Assembly (NCBI GenBank): GCA_959018215.1
Contig: CAUEKL010000082.1
Location: 1 to 9,211, forward strand
From: an uncultured Gemmiger sp.
Lineage (GTDB): Bacteria > Bacillota > Clostridia > Oscillospirales > Ruminococcaceae
Direction of reading: 5' to 3'
Length of the DNA: 9,211 bases
In this document: in pieces, positions 6,476-9,211 of the stretch
How positions within the stretch are numbered: the stretch's first letter is position 1
Layout: every line of letters begins with the position of its first letter
Program-made: the position numbers and the translations under genes
The notes under the pieces: model-generated
What the model was told of the DNA's origin: nothing
Databases searched by the model: none
What the model saw: the letters and a program-made list of their open reading frames with translations, nothing else

Positions 6476-7906
6476 ATGCAAACTCAGTATGACCTGATCA
6501 TCGTCGGTGCCGGCCCTGCCGGTATCTTCACCGCCCTGGAACTGCTGCGCAAGAGCAGCCGTCCCCGGGAGCTCAAGATCCTTCTCATCGAGAAGGGCAA
6601 GCCGGTGGAGCGCCGCCACTGCCCCAAAGCCGAGGTCGGCCACTGTGTGAACTGCAAGCCCAACTGCGCCATCACCACCGGTTTTTCCGGGGCGGGCGCC
6701 TTCTCCGACGGCAAACTGTCCCTGTCCCGGGAGGTGGGCGGCGAACTGCCCGAACTCATCGGCGAGGATTTTGCCCAGGACCTCATTGATTACACCGACA
6801 AGATCTACCTGGAATTCGGCGCCGCCCCCCACGTGGAGGGTGTGTATGAAGGCACCGAGATCAAGGAGATCCGCAAGCGCACCATCCAGGCGGGCCTGCA
6901 GCTGGTGGACTGCCCCATCCGTCACCTGGGCACCGAGAAAGCCCAGCAGCTCTACCTGAACATCCAGAACTACCTGGCTGCCCAGGGGGTGGAGATGTGG
7001 TTTGAGACCGAGTGCGACAACATCCTGCTGGATGGGGACACCTGCCGGGGCGTGGTGGCCCGCAAGGCCGGCAAGCCGGACGCCGAGGCCGTGGAAGTCA
7101 CCAGCCGTCAGGTGGTCATTGCCACCGGCCGCCGGGGCGCCGAGTGGCTGGAAAAGATCTGTGCCGAGCACAACATCGCCCACCGTCCCGGCACCGTGGA
7201 CATCGGCGTGCGGGTGGAATGCCGCAACGAGATCATGGAGACCATCAACAACGTCCTGTATGAGGGCAAGCTCATCGGCTATCCCAACCCCTGGAAGAAC
7301 AAGGTCCGCACCTTCTGCCAGAACCCGGGCGGCTTTGTGGCCCAGGAAAACTACGACAACGACCTGGCGGTGGTCAACGGCCACAGCTTCAAGGACCTGA
7401 AGAGCTCCAACACCAACCTGGCCATCCTGGTCAGCCACAACTTCACCGAGCCCTTCAACCAGCCCATCGCCTACGCCCAGAAGGTGGGCGAACTGACCAA
7501 CATGCTGGGCGCCGGGCACATTCTGGTGCAGCGGTACGGGGATATCCTCAACGGCAAGCGCACCTGGCCCCAGGAGCTGGCCCGCTCCAACGTCCGGCCC
7601 ACCCTGAAGGACGCGGTGGCCGGTGACATCACCGCCGCCATGCCCTACCGGGCCATGGTGAACATCATCGAGTTCATCAAGATGGTGGACCATGTGGTGC
7701 CGGGTTTTGCCGCCCCCGAAACCCTGCTCTACTCCCCTGAACTGAAGTTCTACTCCAACAAGGTCCGGATGGACACCGACCTGGAGACCAACGTGGCCAA
7801 CCTCCACTGCTTGGGCGACTCCTCCGGCTGGACCCGCGGCCTGATGATGGCCTCGGTCATGGGCGTGCTCATGGGCCGCAAGCTCATCGAGAACCACGGC
7901 TTCTGA
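6476..7906 (+). CDS. FAD-dependent dehydrogenase, COG2509-like NAD(P)/FAD oxidoreductase
   Basis: 476 residues from an ATG with AAAGGAGA (6457-6464) 11 bases upstream. The dinucleotide-binding motif GAGPAG (11-16) follows a beta-strand (DLIIVGAG), and an acidic E39 ends the second strand, as expected for FAD binding. A cysteine cluster C49-x7-C57-x2-C60-x3-C64 precedes the motif TTGFSGAGAFSDGKLSLS (67-84). This arrangement is typical of the large uncharacterised COG2509 family and could bind iron-sulfur or be redox active. VVIATGRRGAEW (near 217-228) is the second flavin-binding strand and LHCLGDSSGWTRGLMMASVMG (about 446-466) the C-terminal FAD contact. It is cytosolic with no membrane segment; the substrate is unknown. 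The gene lies 48 bases after the DUF308 gene with no terminator between, so it is the last gene of the operon. Confidence 0.9.
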   Translation: MQTQYDLIIVGAGPAGIFTALELLRKSSRPRELKILLIEKGKPVERRHCPKAEVGHCVNCKPNCAITTGFSGAGAFSDGKLSLSREVGGELPELIGEDFAQDLIDYTDKIYLEFGAAPHVEGVYEGTEIKEIRKRTIQAGLQLVDCPIRHLGTEKAQQLYLNIQNYLAAQGVEMWFETECDNILLDGDTCRGVVARKAGKPDAEAVEVTSRQVVIATGRRGAEWLEKICAEHNIAHRPGTVDIGVRVECRNEIMETINNVLYEGKLIGYPNPWKNKVRTFCQNPGGFVAQENYDNDLAVVNGHSFKDLKSSNTNLAILVSHNFTEPFNQPIAYAQKVGELTNMLGAGHILVQRYGDILNGKRTWPQELARSNVRPTLKDAVAGDITAAMPYRAMVNIIEFIKMVDHVVPGFAAPETLLYSPELKFYSNKVRMDTDLETNVANLHCLGDSSGWTRGLMMASVMGVLMGRKLIENHGF

Positions 7907-7941
7907 TGGCCCTTGCCCGGATGAAATCCTGACAACAACAA

Positions 7942-7993
7942 AACACCCCCGGCGCGAAGCAAGCACTTCGTGCCGGGGGTGTTCTTATTTTTT
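7942..7993. terminator. Strong bidirectional terminator between the FAD dehydrogenase and htrA-like genes
   Basis: An 18-bp stem (arms 7942-7959 and 7966-7983, one G-U pair) with a 6-base loop. It is followed on the plus strand by CTTATTTTTTT (7984-7993) and on the minus strand by TTTGTTGTTGT. It ends the plus-strand operon 35 bases after its last stop and also serves the convergent protease gene. Confidence 0.92.
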
Positions 7994-8012
7994 CACACAG
8001 GGGTCAGAGGTA

Positions 8013-9211
8013 TCAGCCCGCGGCGTTCTCGGTGGTGGAAGCCGCGCTGGTGTTGGTGCCTTCGCCCAGCACCACCTGGTAGGTGGCCATCTTGCCGTCC
8101 CGCTCGATCTGCAGGTTGACGGTGTCGCCCACCGCCTTCTGCTGCAGGTAGCCGGTCAGGTCGCTGCTCTGGGAGACCGAGTTGTCGTCAATGGCGATGA
8201 TGCGGTCGCCCACCTGCAGCCCGGCGTTGGCCGCACCGCTGCCCGGGGTGATCTGGTAGATATACACGCCGTAGTCGGACACACCGAACTGCATGGCGTT
8301 CTCCTGGGTGACGGTGACCACGGTCACACCCAGGGCCGGGCGCTTGACATAGCCGCTTTCAATCAGGTCCTGGGCGATGTCCATGGCGGTGTTGATGGGG
8401 ATGGCGAAGCCCAGACCTTCGGCGTTGGTGGCTTCCCCGGTGTTGGTGGTGGAGCCGCTCTTGGCGTTGACGATGCCGATGAGTTCGCCCTGGCCGTTGA
8501 ACAGGCCGCCGCCGGAGTTGCCCGGGCTGATGGCCGCATCGGTCTGGATCAGGCTCATCTCATTGCTTTCCACTTCCACCGACCGGTTCACCGCGCTGAT
8601 GATGCCGTCGGTGACGGTGCCGCTCAAAGTACCCAGGGGGTTGCCCACGGCCACCGCCAGCTCGCCCACCGCCAGGGCATCGGAATCCCCGATGGTGGCG
8701 GCGCTCAGGCCGGTGGCGTCGATCTTGACCACCGCAATGTCGGAGGTGGTATCCGCCCCCACCACGGTGGCGGTGTACTCGGTGTCGTCAGGCAGCTGCA
8801 CCTTGATGTTGGTGGCGCCGTTGACCACATGGGCGCAGGTCAGGATGTAGCCGTCCTGGCTGATGATGACGCCGGAACCGGCGCCGCTCTGCACATAGTT
8901 GCCGAACCAGCTGTTGGTGCTGACCATCTGTTCGGTGGTAATGGCCACCACGCTGGGCTGGGCCTTGGCCGCGATCTCGGTCATGGACAGGTTGGTGCCG
9001 CCGGTGCTGCCCTGGGTGGAAGCGGTGGCGTTTTCGTCCCGCTGCACCTGCTGGACCACCACCTGGCTGCCGGTGAGCCCGGCGCGGGAAGCCACCACCG
9101 TGCCCAGCAAGCCGCCGCCGAAGCCCAGCACCACGGCGCCCACGCCGGCCAGCACCCGCAGGCCGACCTTCTTGCCGCTGCCGCTGTGATGCTTGCGGGG
9201 CGGGGTGGGCG
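8013..9211 (-). CDS. HtrA/DegP-like membrane-anchored serine protease with one PDZ domain (N-terminus beyond window)
   Basis: The frame stays open to the window edge, so the start is outside it. A GTG at 9153-9155 is an internal valine codon, used here only as number 1. At least 18 residues precede it, rich in Lys, Arg, His and Pro (PTPPRKHHSGSGKKVGLR), and then a hydrophobic Gly-rich segment (2-22) forms an uncleaved signal anchor. The catalytic domain spans about 60-260: H109 in LTCAHVV, D139 in SDIAVVKI and S214 in GNSGGGL form the chymotrypsin-type triad. A single PDZ domain follows at about 275-365 (GVYIYQITPGSGAANAGLQVGDRI near its core) and the end is a short Thr/Ser/Ala-rich tail. Single-PDZ, N-anchored HtrA proteins of Firmicutes face the outside and degrade misfolded or secreted proteins under envelope stress. 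It is likely expressed from a promoter outside the window. Confidence 0.95.
   Translation of the reverse strand, partial: PTPPRKHHSGSGKKVGLRVLAGVGAVVLGFGGGLLGTVVASRAGLTGSQVVVQQVQRDENATASTQGSTGGTNLSMTEIAAKAQPSVVAITTEQMVSTNSWFGNYVQSGAGSGVIISQDGYILTCAHVVNGATNIKVQLPDDTEYTATVVGADTTSDIAVVKIDATGLSAATIGDSDALAVGELAVAVGNPLGTLSGTVTDGIISAVNRSVEVESNEMSLIQTDAAISPGNSGGGLFNGQGELIGIVNAKSGSTTNTGEATNAEGLGFAIPINTAMDIAQDLIESGYVKRPALGVTVVTVTQENAMQFGVSDYGVYIYQITPGSGAANAGLQVGDRIIAIDDNSVSQSSDLTGYLQQKAVGDTVNLQIERDGKMATYQVVLGEGTNTSAASTTENAAG

Noticed and set aside
6470..7966. A 498-codon open frame on the minus strand opposite the FAD dehydrogenase
   Set aside because: Shadow frame of a well-supported flavoprotein, running into the terminator hairpin, with no start signal.
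9153..9155. GTG as the start codon of the HtrA-like protease
   Set aside because: The frame remains open upstream to the window edge with a basic cytoplasmic stretch before the membrane anchor, and no ribosome binding site precedes the GTG.

Overview
The window is GC-rich (by eye about 60% or more), fully coding, and has the architecture of a low-GC-phylum relative with unusually high GC. It shows purine-rich GGAGG-type ribosome binding sites, sigma-A-like promoters, strong intrinsic terminators, a NrgB/GlnK-like PII domain, a clostridial 'cytidylate kinase-like' protein and a membrane-anchored single-PDZ HtrA. Together these suggest a Clostridia member, probably Oscillospiraceae/Ruminococcaceae of the Faecalibacterium-Gemmiger-Subdoligranulum kind. 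The genus is inference only. I see no mobile element, tRNA, rRNA or CRISPR array.

Left to right: (1) The 3' part of a CorA-family divalent cation transporter (2-568, +) converges on an ammonium transporter fused to a C-terminal PII domain (659-2380, -). A bidirectional terminator (577-613) separates them. (2) The ammonium transporter gene has a clear promoter (2473-2501) whose transcript begins almost directly with a 24-bp hairpin (2406-2459) followed by T-rich DNA. This looks like a terminator inside the leader and is a candidate nitrogen-responsive control point. Small palindromes lie upstream (2529-2576). (3) A Gfo/Idh/MocA-type oxidoreductase (2599-3588, -) is transcribed divergently from a four-gene operon. 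Two good face-to-face promoters share a mirrored 13-bp element lying in the spacer of each. (4) The operon (+) runs cytidylate kinase-like protein (3798-4406), MATE efflux transporter (4403-5779, start and stop overlapping), DUF308 membrane protein (5801-6427) and COG2509-type FAD-dependent dehydrogenase (6476-7906). It ends at a strong terminator (7942-7993). (5) That terminator also serves a convergent HtrA/DegP-like serine protease (8013-9211, -), whose N-terminus runs off the window.

Most genes are housekeeping or transport. The parts most worth a second look are the Amt-PII fusion (no tyrosine at the classical uridylylation position), the terminator-like hairpin in its leader, and the mirrored elements in the divergent promoter pair. 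I found no clear evidence of a wholly new multi-gene system. No intergenic gap exceeds 300 bases; the largest are 2381-2597 and 3589-3797, and both are described.
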